NCBI GenBank assembly: GCA_021779665.1
Contig: JAJYAG010000051.1
Coordinates: forward strand, 1-38,010
Length of the DNA: 38,010 bases
DNA from: Bacteroidota bacterium
GTDB lineage: Bacteria; Bacteroidota; Bacteroidia; Bacteroidales; JAAUTT01
Direction of reading: 5' to 3'
Made by a program: the position numbers and the translations under genes
The notes under the pieces: generated by a model
What the model was told of the DNA's origin: nothing
The model's database searches: none
The model's input: only the letters and a program-made list of their open reading frames with translations
Part shown: one piece after another, positions 23,299-31,886 of the stretch
Position numbering within the stretch: position 1 is the stretch's first letter
How the letters are laid out: every line of letters starts with the position of its first letter

Positions 23299-24478
23299 TT
23301 ATCTTCAGCCCCGGATTATTCCCTGTTATACATTTTCCTCCTTCTGCAGTAACCACAAAAGTATTTTCAATCCCCACCATACCTATGTTGGGGATACCTT
23401 TTTTGGGTTCAAGAGCAAACACCATACTTTCTTCCAGCGGTTCATCGAAACCTTTCGCAATTACGGGCAGCTCGTCAATGGTGATACCAATGCCATGTCC
23501 CAGGAATTTTACCTGTCGCTTACCAAAGCCCATGAAGTTTTCCAAAAAATCCGGTGAAAGTGAATTCATAATGTTCTGGTAAATTTCGGAAGGAATAGCT
23601 CCGGGTTTGAGACTGGCGGCAATCCGGTTCTGTATATCCACACATTGTTTATGAGCCTCCACCGCATGGGAGGGTAGTTCGCCATCATAAACATAGGTCA
23701 TGGTTTTGTCGGTATGATACCCATAAAGTCCGCAGCCGATGTCCACAAACACCAGATCTCCTTTTTTCAGTTTACGGGTCCGACTGCCAAGCGATGGCAT
23801 CGCCGGTCCCATACCGTAGTTACCTCCAGGGCCGTTAAATGCTGTAGGATAAATGGAGCTCTCGCCAAAAGCAACATGCCCCAGTACCATATCGGTATCG
23901 AACATTCCAAAGCGAACCTGTCCCTGGTGACCTTCGTGTACCATCGCTTTGTATATTTCAACGGCTAACTCAGCTTCGCTGATGCCTTCGTAAAACAAGG
24001 AAGGAACCACTTCTTCGAGCACACGGGCATGGATTTTACCGCATTCTTCCATAACTGATAATTCGAAAGCACTCTTGCGGGATCTTACGTAAGCAATTTG
24101 TGCATCGAGCGGACAAACCTGTTTTGCCGGAAAATATTTCTGAAAACGCTGATACATTGCCAACGGCACAAATTCAGTTTCGAGATGTACCGTTTCGGGA
24201 GCGGCTTTATATGTTGCCGCAGCGTCTTTAAAACTATCCATAGGTTTTATTGCCGGGAAAAGCGATTCCTCCACAGCTCTTTCGTAGCTGCGGCGTACCC
24301 AGAAAATAGCTTCAGTGTTGCGGGGAACCAGCAACATTCCTTCCTGCATGGTGCCCGTAAAATAGTAGAGGTTTATTTTGCTGAAAATCACAGCCAGCTC
24401 CCAGGATGGATTCTGAGTATCCATAACTTCCCTGAAACGTTGCAGGCGGTTTTGTATTTCGGTTGATGGTATTTGCAT
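23279..24478 (-). CDS. M24 family metallopeptidase (Xaa-Pro peptidase-like)
   Basis: The 399-residue cytosolic protein has a creatinase/prolidase N-terminal domain ([35 protein letters not shown]) and a pita-bread catalytic domain. Metal ligands can be placed in [21 protein letters not shown] (two Asp), [14 protein letters not shown] (His), [12 protein letters not shown] (Glu) and [10 protein letters not shown] (Glu), so it should be active on X-Pro dipeptides or peptides. It differs from the 462-residue enzyme at 14243 by lacking the typical PepP N-terminus and is closer to the prolidase-like group. The last five codons and the stop come from a heptamer repeat. The ATG at 24478 is followed by [15 protein letters not shown], a normal start. 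Confidence 0.88.
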   Translation of the reverse strand: MQIPSTEIQNRLQRFREVMDTQNPSWELAVIFSKINLYYFTGTMQEGMLLVPRNTEAIFWVRRSYERAVEESLFPAIKPMDSFKDAAATYKAAPETVHLETEFVPLAMYQRFQKYFPAKQVCPLDAQIAYVRSRKSAFELSVMEECGKIHARVLEEVVPSLFYEGISEAELAVEIYKAMVHEGHQGQVRFGMFDTDMVLGHVAFGESSIYPTAFNGPGGNYGMGPAMPSLGSRTRKLKKGDLVFVDIGCGLYGYHTDKTMTYVYDGELPSHAVEAHKQCVDIQNRIAASLKPGAIPSEIYQNIMNSLSPDFLENFMGFGKRQVKFLGHGIGITIDELPVIAKGFDEPLEESMVFALEPKKGIPNIGMVGIENTFVVTAEGGKCITGNNPGLKIIVSRRS

Positions 24479-24553
24479 GACTTTCTTAAATAGCGCAAAG
24501 TAAGCAAAAGATGCGAAAATATATCTTTCAGATTGGCCTATGCCGAAAATTGC

Positions 24554-25210
24554 TTAATTAAAACCCTCAAGTTTAGTAACAACAATTTCCTGTAATATTT
24601 TCCCATGGGGTAATTCAGCCTCGTTAAATTTAAATTTATAATTCTCAAATTTAAAGATGACCGGAAGAATAAAAGTCGTGGCAGTTTCGGCTGGGAGCCA
24701 TTTATTGGGAATGTTCTTTAATATTCTTATTAAATCATCTCCACAATCATTGCCAATATCCTTCACTTTTTTTATTTCCTTCATTTGTCCAGTACTATCA
24801 ATAACAAACGATATAATTATTTTCCCCATCGTTTTATTTTCTACTGCCTGTTGTGGATATCTAATATTTTGAGCTACCAATCCATAAAATACTTCCATTC
24901 CGCCTTCGTAAACAGCTTCATTTCGCTTTTTTAAGGCAACCTTCATATTATAACTCGGTAATACTTTAACTTGTCCCGATTGATAAAATGGTTTTTCAAA
25001 AATCAGATAGTCAGATGTGTCTGCCAAAATTTGAAAGTAACCAAGGCTATTAATTATAGTTTCTAGGTTTTTACTTTTGACGCTCACAATAACATCTTTG
25101 ATTGATTTTTTTGTATCAAAATCTATAACTCTGCCTATAATTTGGTTCTGTCCTAAAAGTTCGGAAGATATGAAAGATAATAGTATGATGACTTTAACAA
25201 TCCGAATCAT
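24554..25210 (-). CDS. Exported protein: CarboxypepD_reg-like domain plus TonB C-terminal-like domain
   Basis: The 218-residue protein has a signal peptide (MIRIVKVIILLSFISSELLG, then Q). Residues about 22-90 fit a carboxypeptidase-regulatory-like beta-sandwich (QIIGRVIDFDTKKSIKDVIVSV, then SLGYFQILADTSDYLIF). Residues about 105-195 fit a TonB C-terminal fold: YGLVAQNIRYPQQAVENKTMGKIIISFVIDSTGQMKEIKKV, here with the RYP-x-x-A and G-x-I-x-x-SFVID-x-x-G blocks of TonB-like transducers. The usual N-terminal membrane anchor and Pro-rich spacer are missing. It may have a structural or partner-binding role in the periplasm. Transducer function is not supported without an anchor. Confidence 0.75.
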   Translation of the reverse strand: MIRIVKVIILLSFISSELLGQNQIIGRVIDFDTKKSIKDVIVSVKSKNLETIINSLGYFQILADTSDYLIFEKPFYQSGQVKVLPSYNMKVALKKRNEAVYEGGMEVFYGLVAQNIRYPQQAVENKTMGKIIISFVIDSTGQMKEIKKVKDIGNDCGDDLIRILKNIPNKWLPAETATTFILPVIFKFENYKFKFNEAELPHGKILQEIVVTKLEGFN

Positions 25211-25274
25211 TTCAAAATTTATAATTTACTTTAGCTTAGTTAAGTTTAGAATTAAATATTATTCAAGGCAAGAA

Positions 25275-25300
25275 ATAAGCGGGATCAAAGCCCCGCTTAT
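25275..25300 (-). terminator. Terminator of the TIM-barrel gene
   Basis: ATAAGCGGG (25275-25283) and CCCGCTTAT (25292-25300) form a perfect 9-bp stem with an 8-nt loop, 44 bp past the stop at 25344. T-rich sequence flanks it more on the plus strand (TTTATATT) than on the minus strand (TTTCTTG). Confidence 0.65.
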
Positions 25301-25311
25301 TTTATATTCAT

Positions 25312-25346
25312 CTTGCGACTTACTACTAATGTCTTACGACTAACTA
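25312..25346. repeat. Heptamer repeat at the stop codon of the TIM-barrel gene
   Basis: Five 7-bp units: CTTGCGA, CTTACTA, CTAATGT, CTTACGA, CTAACTA. The last unit contains, on the minus strand, the TAG stop codon (25344-25346) of the gene at 25344-26258. Confidence 0.75.
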
Positions 25347-26258
25347 AACATATCCCCACTTTTTCATTATCTCCAGGTTTTCTTTCATACAATCCATGGG
25401 TGCTTTGCCCTGGTATGCTTCCTGTTCGATGATGAATAGTTTGGTGCCGCCTTTTTCTACTGCCAGATCGGCAACTTCCTTGCAACTGATAATTCCTTGA
25501 CCAAGAATGGTGCTTTCGTATTTTTCATTCCCACCTTCGGCTTTAATTTCATCTTTGATGTGAACGTTTTCGAAACGGTTGGGGAATTTCTTAAGTACGT
25601 CGAGCGCTTTGGCGCCGCCATTATATAAGTTACCTGTGTCGAGCTGAATTACAACCATCTTCGGGTCTATGCTGTTCATGATGATATCAAAAACCGATTG
25701 GTTATTCAGCATCTGGCTGAATTCAAAATCGTGGTTATGATAACCATATTTCATTCCTGATTTTTTACATAACTCACCGCATTTATTAAATATTTCGCAA
25801 TATTTCTTGAGGTTGTCGTAGCTGTTGCGCATTTTTTCGTCCATCCAGGGGCTTATTACGTATTCCTGTCCCAATACTGCTGCATCTTCAACGGTATATT
25901 TCCAGGCATCAGTAAAATCTTTTTTAGCATCGTCCCAGTGGTTTAAACCAAAAACGGTATGGCCGCTTATGTTTTTCAAACCCAGGTCGTCGAGCAGCTT
26001 CCGGAATTCCTGCGGAGTATAGCCATAAAACTTACGGTTTACATAATTTGCATGTTCCACATATTTGTAACCCATGTCGGCTATTTTCTTTAACGATCCG
26101 CCAGGATCCTTGGTCATATCCTCACGTACGGAATAAAGTTGCATGCCAACAGCAACTTTCTTTTTTCCAGAGGCAGCAAATGTGCTCTGGTTTAGAACTG
26201 CGAGTCCGGCTGCGGCCATAGCTCCTGTTTTTAAAAAGTTTCTTCTTGTAGTTTGCAT
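25344..26258 (-). CDS. Tat-exported sugar phosphate isomerase/epimerase family TIM-barrel protein
   Basis: From ATG 26258 the protein has 304 residues and starts MQTTRRNFLKTGAMAAAGLA, a twin-arginine signal with RRNFLK and a hydrophobic Ala-rich core ending at FAAS. The mature part is a xylose isomerase-like/AP endonuclease 2 TIM barrel: VGMQLYSVREDMTKDPGGSL, KYVEHANY, KYGYHNHDFEF (His and Glu of the metal site), MVVIQLDTGNLYNGG, ENVHIKDE and LFIIEQEAY. The substrate is probably a sugar or keto-sugar in the periplasm. A longer frame to 26327 begins with TTG and would hide the Tat motif, so I reject it. The stop lies in a heptamer repeat and is followed by a terminator. Confidence 0.88.
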   Translation of the reverse strand: MQTTRRNFLKTGAMAAAGLAVLNQSTFAASGKKKVAVGMQLYSVREDMTKDPGGSLKKIADMGYKYVEHANYVNRKFYGYTPQEFRKLLDDLGLKNISGHTVFGLNHWDDAKKDFTDAWKYTVEDAAVLGQEYVISPWMDEKMRNSYDNLKKYCEIFNKCGELCKKSGMKYGYHNHDFEFSQMLNNQSVFDIIMNSIDPKMVVIQLDTGNLYNGGAKALDVLKKFPNRFENVHIKDEIKAEGGNEKYESTILGQGIISCKEVADLAVEKGGTKLFIIEQEAYQGKAPMDCMKENLEIMKKWGYV

Positions 26259-26339
26259 AAAGGTAGAGTTAAGGAAGTGTTTATTTTCTGAAAATATAAA
26301 AGTAAGCTTTTTAATCAATAGAATCAAGGAGGAGAAAGG

Positions 26340-26417
26340 AGTTAGGATATAGGTAAACAGGCTTTAGGAAATTTCCTTTTAGTCCGGAACCTGCAGCCTA
26401 TTGCCTACAGCCTCTTA
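26340..26417. repeat. Heptamer repeats in two orientations
   Basis: Between 26340 and 26368, AGG recurs about every 7 bp (AGTTAGG, ATATAGG, then CTTTAGG after an 8-bp step). At 26390-26417, four units begin with CCT (CCTGCAG, CCTATTG, CCTACAG, CCTCTTA). The two halves are roughly inverted around AGGAAATTTCCT (26366-26377). The element lies just after the stop of the DUF4197 gene (26420) and before the TIM-barrel start. Confidence 0.6.
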
Positions 26418-26419
26418 AT

Positions 26420-27130
26420 CTACTTTTGCCCGAAGACCTTTCTTAAAAGCTCTGTTGTGCGGGCTTTCGGATCTTTTCTTATTTTATATTCTTCTTTTCC
26501 TACCATAACAAATAACCCATCAATGGCTTTGCCTGTAACGTAGGCTGTCAGGTCAGGGTTCATTTTCTTTACCATCGGTATTTTGTTATAGGTGTTAATG
26601 AGATCGGTCCAATATTTTGTTGCATCTACCTTATCCAGAGATGTCCTGATTATGGGCTGGAATTTATTTTTCAACTCGGGCGAGGAGGTTTGCCTGAGAT
26701 AACTGGTTGCTGCTGTATCGCTGCCTTTAACTATGTTAACAGCATCTTTAACGGTCATGCTTTTGATGGCCGAAACAAAGATAGGTGTGGCTTCTTTGGC
26801 TGCATCTTCGGCAGCACGATTAATTGTAAGAATTACCTCATCAACTTTGTTGCCCAGCCCAATAGCTCTCAACTTACTTTCAACTACTTTGGCATCTTCA
26901 GGGAAAGGTATTTTGATTTCCGGATTTTTAAAATAGCCATCCACATTCGAAACTACTTTAACAGCTTCGCCGGTGCCTTTTACCAATGCTTCTCTTATTC
27001 CATCGGTAGCATCTTTCTCGGTGAGTTTTCCTGTACCTTGTTTTAGAAGCCTGTTAGCATCCTTCAAAATCTGACCTTCGGCCTGGACAGTCAAAATACT
27101 TAGCAAAAAAATAATTGCAATGTTTTTCAT
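26420..27130 (-). CDS. Exported DUF4197 family protein
   Basis: The 236-residue protein has a signal peptide (MKNIAIIFLLSILTVQAEGQ). The mature part is helical and matches DUF4197: KDATDGIREALVKGTGEAVKVV, GYFKNPEIKIPFPEDAKVVE, LRAIGLGNKVDEVILTINRAAEDAA, TPIFVSAIKSMTVKDAVNIVKG and a C-terminal ALLKVFGQ-like end (TTELLRKVFGQK). DUF4197 is widespread in Bacteroidota and some Proteobacteria; its function is unknown and it is usually periplasmic. It stands between a heptamer repeat and the terminator of the next gene, with about 130 bp before that gene. Confidence 0.88.
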   Translation of the reverse strand: MKNIAIIFLLSILTVQAEGQILKDANRLLKQGTGKLTEKDATDGIREALVKGTGEAVKVVSNVDGYFKNPEIKIPFPEDAKVVESKLRAIGLGNKVDEVILTINRAAEDAAKEATPIFVSAIKSMTVKDAVNIVKGSDTAATSYLRQTSSPELKNKFQPIIRTSLDKVDATKYWTDLINTYNKIPMVKKMNPDLTAYVTGKAIDGLFVMVGKEEYKIRKDPKARTTELLRKVFGQK

Positions 27131-27218
27131 AGCCTGGATAAAAATTAATTAATAGAGACAAGACATTAGTCAATTTTCAGGCCAAACCGGAATTCAGCCT
27201 TTCTGTTTTGGATAAAAC

Positions 27219-27246
27219 AAAAAAAGGCCTTAGAAGGCCTTTTTTT
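27219..27246 (-). terminator. Strong rho-independent terminator of the 27262 gene
   Basis: Read on the minus strand, AAAAAAAGGCCTT and AAGGCCTTTTTTT flank a 2-base centre, giving a GGCC-core stem and a run of seven T residues, 16 bp after the stop at 27262. It is nearly symmetric and could also work on the plus strand. Confidence 0.85.
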
Positions 27247-27261
27247 GGGTAAAATTTTTAT

Positions 27262-27705
27262 TTACAGTTTCTTTACAAACGAGAGTATTCCAATTGCGTT
27301 TCCGGCTTTACCATCCACAAACATGAAGAATATGTGATAAACCCCGCTCTTCTGACAATCGAAGTCGAAGCCTTTAAATTCGCGACCTGTTTTAGGATCG
27401 TAGGTGGTACCTATGATTTTTTCACCATCCCAAAGCTGCATGTAGCCTTTGCCCGGCGAATCGTCGGCAGTACAAATGGTAAACCTGTATTTGGTATCTT
27501 TCTGAAGTATCAGTGAATATTTTGCCTGAGGCGGTTTTTCGTTCCCCATTGCAGCATCGAGCACAACCTGGAAGTCTTTTAAATATGTTGCATCAGCACC
27601 AGCCATTCCCGAACAAATTTCTACTTTTTGTGCTTCCGTTTGAGCTTTTGCCATGTAGGTGAAGGCGAAAAAAGCCAGAAGGAACATTAAGCTAATTTTT
27701 TTCAT
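27262..27705 (-). CDS. Small exported protein, beta-rich, function unknown
   Basis: The 147-residue protein has a signal peptide (MKKISLMFLLAFFAFTYMAKAQ). The mature 125 residues look like one beta-sandwich: a helix with VEICSGMAGADATYLKDFQVVL, then strands KYSLILQKDTKYRFTIC, KGYMQLWDGEKIIGTTY, and SGVYHIFFMFVDGKAGNAIGILSFV. The ordering of strands with the KYRF-x-I and GVYHIFF blocks recalls bacterial pre-peptidase C-like or carbohydrate-binding folds. Two mature Cys residues are spaced about 68 residues apart, with a third near the end. I know of similar Bacteroidota proteins only as hypotheticals. It is a single gene with a strong terminator. Confidence 0.7.
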   Translation of the reverse strand: MKKISLMFLLAFFAFTYMAKAQTEAQKVEICSGMAGADATYLKDFQVVLDAAMGNEKPPQAKYSLILQKDTKYRFTICTADDSPGKGYMQLWDGEKIIGTTYDPKTGREFKGFDFDCQKSGVYHIFFMFVDGKAGNAIGILSFVKKL

Positions 27706-27777
27706 ATAGTGATTTTTTTGGTTATGCTGAATCCTTTAACTAGAAAAGGCTTCATCACAATATTTTAATAATCTGGT

Positions 27778-28689
27778 TTATTGAATCTTTATTAATTTGT
27801 TACGAACCTGTTCGGTGGTGTTGATGATATCCTTAAGTTGTTCGTCGGTAATATTTACAACACTTCTGTCGTTCTGCTTAATAGTGAGCATGCCGTTTTC
27901 AATTACCTGTTCGGGCTCTCCCTTGATAATTGAAATGGTAATGGGGTCGAATTTAGCTTTGATCAAATTCAGATCAGCAATAAGATCAGCAATATATTTT
28001 TCCTTTTTATAATTGTTCAGGATGATCAGTAGCTCTGCCAGCATGTTTTTCTGTTCACCAATGTTTTCGGCTAATTTCTTATTCGGGCGATCCTTCTGAA
28101 CCTGTGTTGCAAGGTAAATTCCTTCTACCCAAACGCCGGCTACCATGAGCGCGCTCAGGTTCGAACGGTTATTTTTCTGCAGATACTTATCCATTACGTT
28201 GAAGCTGTGAACGGAGATGTACATCAGCGAATCGATGTTTTCGTTATTGGTTGCAAGACGCTTTAAGGTGTTGAAATCGAAAAACTGACCTACATTGATA
28301 CCTTCAGCAAGCTTCTTGATAACCGTGATATATTCCACAACCGATGAGGTTTTGCTATACATGTTAAGATAACCTAAGTCGGCTCCGAAAATACCCAGGT
28401 TAAAGGCTTTGGAATGACTGGTGTTGTAAGTGTCAGAATTATCCGTAGAAGCCAGATATTTCTGAGAGAAAGGCACACCGATGCTTTTGATCAGGGCGGC
28501 CATTTCAACCGGGGAAGAAACATTTTCGACCACCTGCGACATTGCTTCCTGCGCAACCGGGTGTTCACCGGTTCCTGTACTGTCATCTAATCCCAACTGG
28601 GACGAATAATCGGATTTACCCGATTTACAAGCAATAATTATCAGAAAACTTATTACTATGCAAGCTAATTTTCGGATCATATTTTTCAT
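27778..28689 (-). CDS. Lipoprotein of unknown function
   Basis: The 303-residue protein starts MKNMIRKLACIVISFLIIIACKSGKSDY. The second Cys follows a long hydrophobic core (lipobox IIAC), and KSGKSDY follows it, so it is a lipoprotein likely placed in the inner or outer membrane leaflet. The rest is helical. Notable blocks are SSPVEMAALIKSIGVPFSQKYL, KAFNLGIFGADLGYLNMYSK, LSALMVAGVWVEGIYLATQV and MLAELLIILNNYKKE. No named family is recognised, but the type is common in Bacteroidota. It lies 89 bp after the ABC fusion gene on the same strand and may be the last gene of that operon, or have its own promoter. A partnership with the transporter is inference only. Confidence 0.7.
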   Translation of the reverse strand: MKNMIRKLACIVISFLIIIACKSGKSDYSSQLGLDDSTGTGEHPVAQEAMSQVVENVSSPVEMAALIKSIGVPFSQKYLASTDNSDTYNTSHSKAFNLGIFGADLGYLNMYSKTSSVVEYITVIKKLAEGINVGQFFDFNTLKRLATNNENIDSLMYISVHSFNVMDKYLQKNNRSNLSALMVAGVWVEGIYLATQVQKDRPNKKLAENIGEQKNMLAELLIILNNYKKEKYIADLIADLNLIKAKFDPITISIIKGEPEQVIENGMLTIKQNDRSVVNITDEQLKDIINTTEQVRNKLIKIQ

Positions 28690-28778
28690 TTTTAATTCTT
28701 AAGTACTTACGTAATTGTTGTTGTGTTGTTACCAGAGCTTACTCCAAATTATTAAATTTTTTCGCGAATTTGAAATTC

Positions 28779-31700
28779 TCAGGGATTTTTTTCTTTGCTA
28801 AAACTAATTTTCCCCAGTAAGTCGAAAAGCTTTTTAGAGAGTTCGAAATACAGGGTTATGTAAAGCAGAAGTGTATATGCCCAGATTACTATCATGTTAT
28901 AATAAAAGGTGTCGTAAAAATTGCCCATGAAGTGTTTGCGGGGGGCCAAAAAATGCGATCTCATGCTAAATTGAGATGTTACTGTGGGATCCATAAAAAC
29001 CGGATCAATCTGCTGAACCAATTGGTTGTCGTATTCCAGAATTTTTTTCTTCTCCAGCACTTTTTTAGCCAGGTCCGAAATAGCCTCATTGTGATAATCG
29101 TTTTTTAGTTTGTTATACAAATCGGCATTCTTGCTCAGAGCTTTTTCTACCATCACTTCTTTTTTAGAGTTGTTGGTTTCAAAAACCTTGGAATAGAATT
29201 CTTTATAATTGTCCAGATAAGCAGCCAGGCTAATAGCTACATCCATATTGAATTTTTCGGGTGTAAGCAGTTCAAGCTCCTTGTACCTCAGTCGTGGATT
29301 TATATTTCCTTCTTTTTCGATTTCATTTTTTATAAGCAGAAGTTTTTGACCCGACTCTTTAATTTGGCCGTTTTTGTCAAGATCGGCCATGCATGCCTCA
29401 TATCTTTTCATGAGTTCACCGTGCAGATGTACCTGTTTAAAGTCGGCAATGCTCACGGCTTTCTCAAGTGGATAAAAAATCTTTTCAAATTCGTTTTCTT
29501 TAAACTGATGCACCACCAGTCCTTCGTACGACCATTTTGTTACCATAAGTTCGGCAAGAAGGGGAACCTTATCCACGCTTCCAACAGTGCGGTTAAGCTT
29601 GTCGAAACTGAACATGGCACCGCTGAGTACCATCATGGGAATCATTACCAGAGGAATGATAATATAGATGGTGACTGCCGAGTTAAAGGTCGCCGAAATG
29701 TTCAAACCCAGCATATTTGCAAAAGCTGCTGTCGAAAAAAGTGCAAGCCAGTATTCGAAAGTCATGCCTTTGATGCCAAGAATGGTGTTGGCAATCAACA
29801 CAAACGTTATGGTTTGTATAGCCGAAATGGCAAAAAGAATCGTAATTTTCGACACCAGGTAACTGGAGCGGCTTAAATTGAGAAATGCTTCACGCTTAAG
29901 GATCTTCCTGTCGCGGAATATTTCTTCGGCACTCACCATCAATCCCATAAACAGGGCAACAATAAGGCTCATGAAAATATATATGGGCATATTCTCGTTC
30001 TCGCGGAATATATAAATGTCCGATGTAGGCTCTGCGATGTAACGTATGATGTACGAAAGCATCAAACCCAACAGCGGAGCTTCCAGCAAGTTAAGAGCGA
30101 TATATTGTGTATTGCTTATTTTCGAGAAGAAATCGCGCAGGGTATAGATTCCCAATTGTTTGAACCAGTTCGGGATATTCAGTGATTTAGGCGGTTCTTC
30201 GGCAATTTTTGAAACTTTTTCGGGAATGATATTGGCCTGATAATGCTCCTCCCATTTTGTAGGTGCAACCTTTCGTTTAGTTGTATACCGGCCAAATTCG
30301 TCGACCACCTTTGCCTCAACAATATTGAAGATAAGTTCGGGGTTGACGTTACCGCAGGTAGGACATTCGCCTACTTCGGAGTTGATCTGTGCATCGATAC
30401 GTTTGAAATACATCACGGCTTCCACCGGATTTCCATAGTAAACCATGTATCCGCCGGTATCGAGGATAATCATTTTGTCGAACATCTTGTAGATTTCCGA
30501 CGAGGGCTGATGGATAACCACAAAAATAAGTTTACCCTTCAAAGCTAGTTCCCGGAGGAGGTCCATCACATTTTCCGAGTCGCGCGACGACAGACCGGAT
30601 GTTGGTTCATCCACAAAAAGGATGGATGGCTCACGGATAAGTTCCAGTGCAATATTTAAGCGTTTACGCTGGCCACCGCTGATGGTTTTGTTCAGCGGGG
30701 ATCCGACTTTCAGATCCTTGCGTTCCAGCAAACCGAGGCTCGAAAGCGTTTTATGCACCATTTCGGTGATTTCGACTTCGGAGCGATCCTTGAAACAAAG
30801 TTTGGCGTTGTAATAAAGGTTCTCGAAAACGGTTAATTCTTCAATTAAAAGGTCGTCCTGTGGAATTAGACCAATTACGCCTTCCAGTTTATCTTTCTGA
30901 GTATGAAGATTAAGGCCGTTAATTTCGACTGAACCTGCGTAGGGTGCTTCGGTTCCGCAAAGCACATTCAAAAGCGTGGTTTTACCGGCGCCACTGGCAC
31001 CCATAATTCCGATCAGTTTGCCATGACCTTCGGAGAAGGAAATATTACGCAAACCTATATTGCCATTCTGAAAGCGGTATTCAAGATTAGTAACATCGAA
31101 CGAAATTTTGCTCGAAGTGATGTCGGCCAGATAATGCGAAACAATGTCGCTGTAATAAATTGGTTTTCCCTTGGGAAGTTTAACGGTACTACCGGTAGCA
31201 AAAAGGTAAATACGCTTGTTGCTTACGCCCATTCCGTTCAGGAACAGATCTTCATTACCGGTATATTTCAGGAAGTATAGGTCGACACTGCTGATACGGA
31301 GGATGAAAATATTCCCGTGTAGTTTTTCTGTCCGGATGTATTTGCCTTTTTCGGGATGTTTGCCTTTGTCGTTAATGAGCATGATGGCCGTGTTATCCAG
31401 CTCTTCCGGCTCATTTTTAATTACAAAATCCTGAATGGATAAAAACTCCTCTTTTGAAACATTAAATACTTCGGCAACGGTATTAATAATGGCCATCCGC
31501 TGGTCGGTAAATTTGCGGTCGGCATTTACAAGCTCAAAAAGACGAACCAAAACAACAACTTTCTGCTCCTGGGTAAGGGTTTTGTTAATCTTTTTACAGA
31601 TACCCAGGATGCGAACTGAGTCTTTAACCGAGGTTAGCCTCTTTTTGGTCTCTTCACCGTTTTCTTCCGACGATTTGTCGTTACCTGCAAAACTGTCGAA

Positions 31701-31850
31701 TAAAGCAAGGTATTCGTTTGCCGTTTCGGCATTCAATTGCAATGTAAGGAAATTGCTTACATATTCCCTTTCGCCATGCTCTACGCCTTCATCTTGTTTC
31801 ACAATAAGGGCGAAGAGCTGCATTAGCGCTTTTAGAATTTCCTCACTCAT
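28779..31850 (-). CDS. ABCG-type ATPase/permease fused to an N-terminal TerB-like domain
   Basis: The 1023-residue protein has several parts. Residues about 1-145 are helical and TerB-like, with two similar acidic blocks (KQDEGVEHGEREYV and VNADRKFTDQRM). A beta-rich domain (about 170-245) precedes an ABC ATPase (about 255-480) with Walker A GASGAGKTT at 284-292, a Q-loop in GLIPQDDLL, signature ISGGQRKRLN, Walker B ILFVDEPTSGLSS and a switch His in VVIHQPSSEIY. A linker carries GECPTCGNVNPE, a Cys pair. Membrane spans fall at about 600-830, and the C-terminus has one more near 985-1008, after a long charged helical insert. ATPase-then-permease order is the ABCG arrangement. It should work as a dimer in the inner membrane; the substrate is unknown. 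It is last or nearly last in the Sia/Che-like operon. Confidence 0.88.
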   Translation of the reverse strand: MSEEILKALMQLFALIVKQDEGVEHGEREYVSNFLTLQLNAETANEYLALFDSFAGNDKSSEENGEETKKRLTSVKDSVRILGICKKINKTLTQEQKVVVLVRLFELVNADRKFTDQRMAIINTVAEVFNVSKEEFLSIQDFVIKNEPEELDNTAIMLINDKGKHPEKGKYIRTEKLHGNIFILRISSVDLYFLKYTGNEDLFLNGMGVSNKRIYLFATGSTVKLPKGKPIYYSDIVSHYLADITSSKISFDVTNLEYRFQNGNIGLRNISFSEGHGKLIGIMGASGAGKTTLLNVLCGTEAPYAGSVEINGLNLHTQKDKLEGVIGLIPQDDLLIEELTVFENLYYNAKLCFKDRSEVEITEMVHKTLSSLGLLERKDLKVGSPLNKTISGGQRKRLNIALELIREPSILFVDEPTSGLSSRDSENVMDLLRELALKGKLIFVVIHQPSSEIYKMFDKMIILDTGGYMVYYGNPVEAVMYFKRIDAQINSEVGECPTCGNVNPELIFNIVEAKVVDEFGRYTTKRKVAPTKWEEHYQANIIPEKVSKIAEEPPKSLNIPNWFKQLGIYTLRDFFSKISNTQYIALNLLEAPLLGLMLSYIIRYIAEPTSDIYIFRENENMPIYIFMSLIVALFMGLMVSAEEIFRDRKILKREAFLNLSRSSYLVSKITILFAISAIQTITFVLIANTILGIKGMTFEYWLALFSTAAFANMLGLNISATFNSAVTIYIIIPLVMIPMMVLSGAMFSFDKLNRTVGSVDKVPLLAELMVTKWSYEGLVVHQFKENEFEKIFYPLEKAVSIADFKQVHLHGELMKRYEACMADLDKNGQIKESGQKLLLIKNEIEKEGNINPRLRYKELELLTPEKFNMDVAISLAAYLDNYKEFYSKVFETNNSKKEVMVEKALSKNADLYNKLKNDYHNEAISDLAKKVLEKKKILEYDNQLVQQIDPVFMDPTVTSQFSMRSHFLAPRKHFMGNFYDTFYYNMIVIWAYTLLLYITLYFELSKKLFDLLGKISFSKEKNP

Positions 31851-31886
31851 TTTCTAAATTTTGTTAGGTTTTGGGTGTAAAATATT

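Noticed and set aside
26259-26327. N-terminal extension of the TIM-barrel protein from TTG 26327
   Set aside because: It would bury the twin-arginine signal MQTTRRNFLK; ATG 26258 gives a standard Tat start.
29346-29876. 176-residue plus-strand open frame inside the ABC fusion gene
   Set aside because: Antisense shadow of a well-supported gene, with no domain, Cys/His-rich random composition and no promoter.
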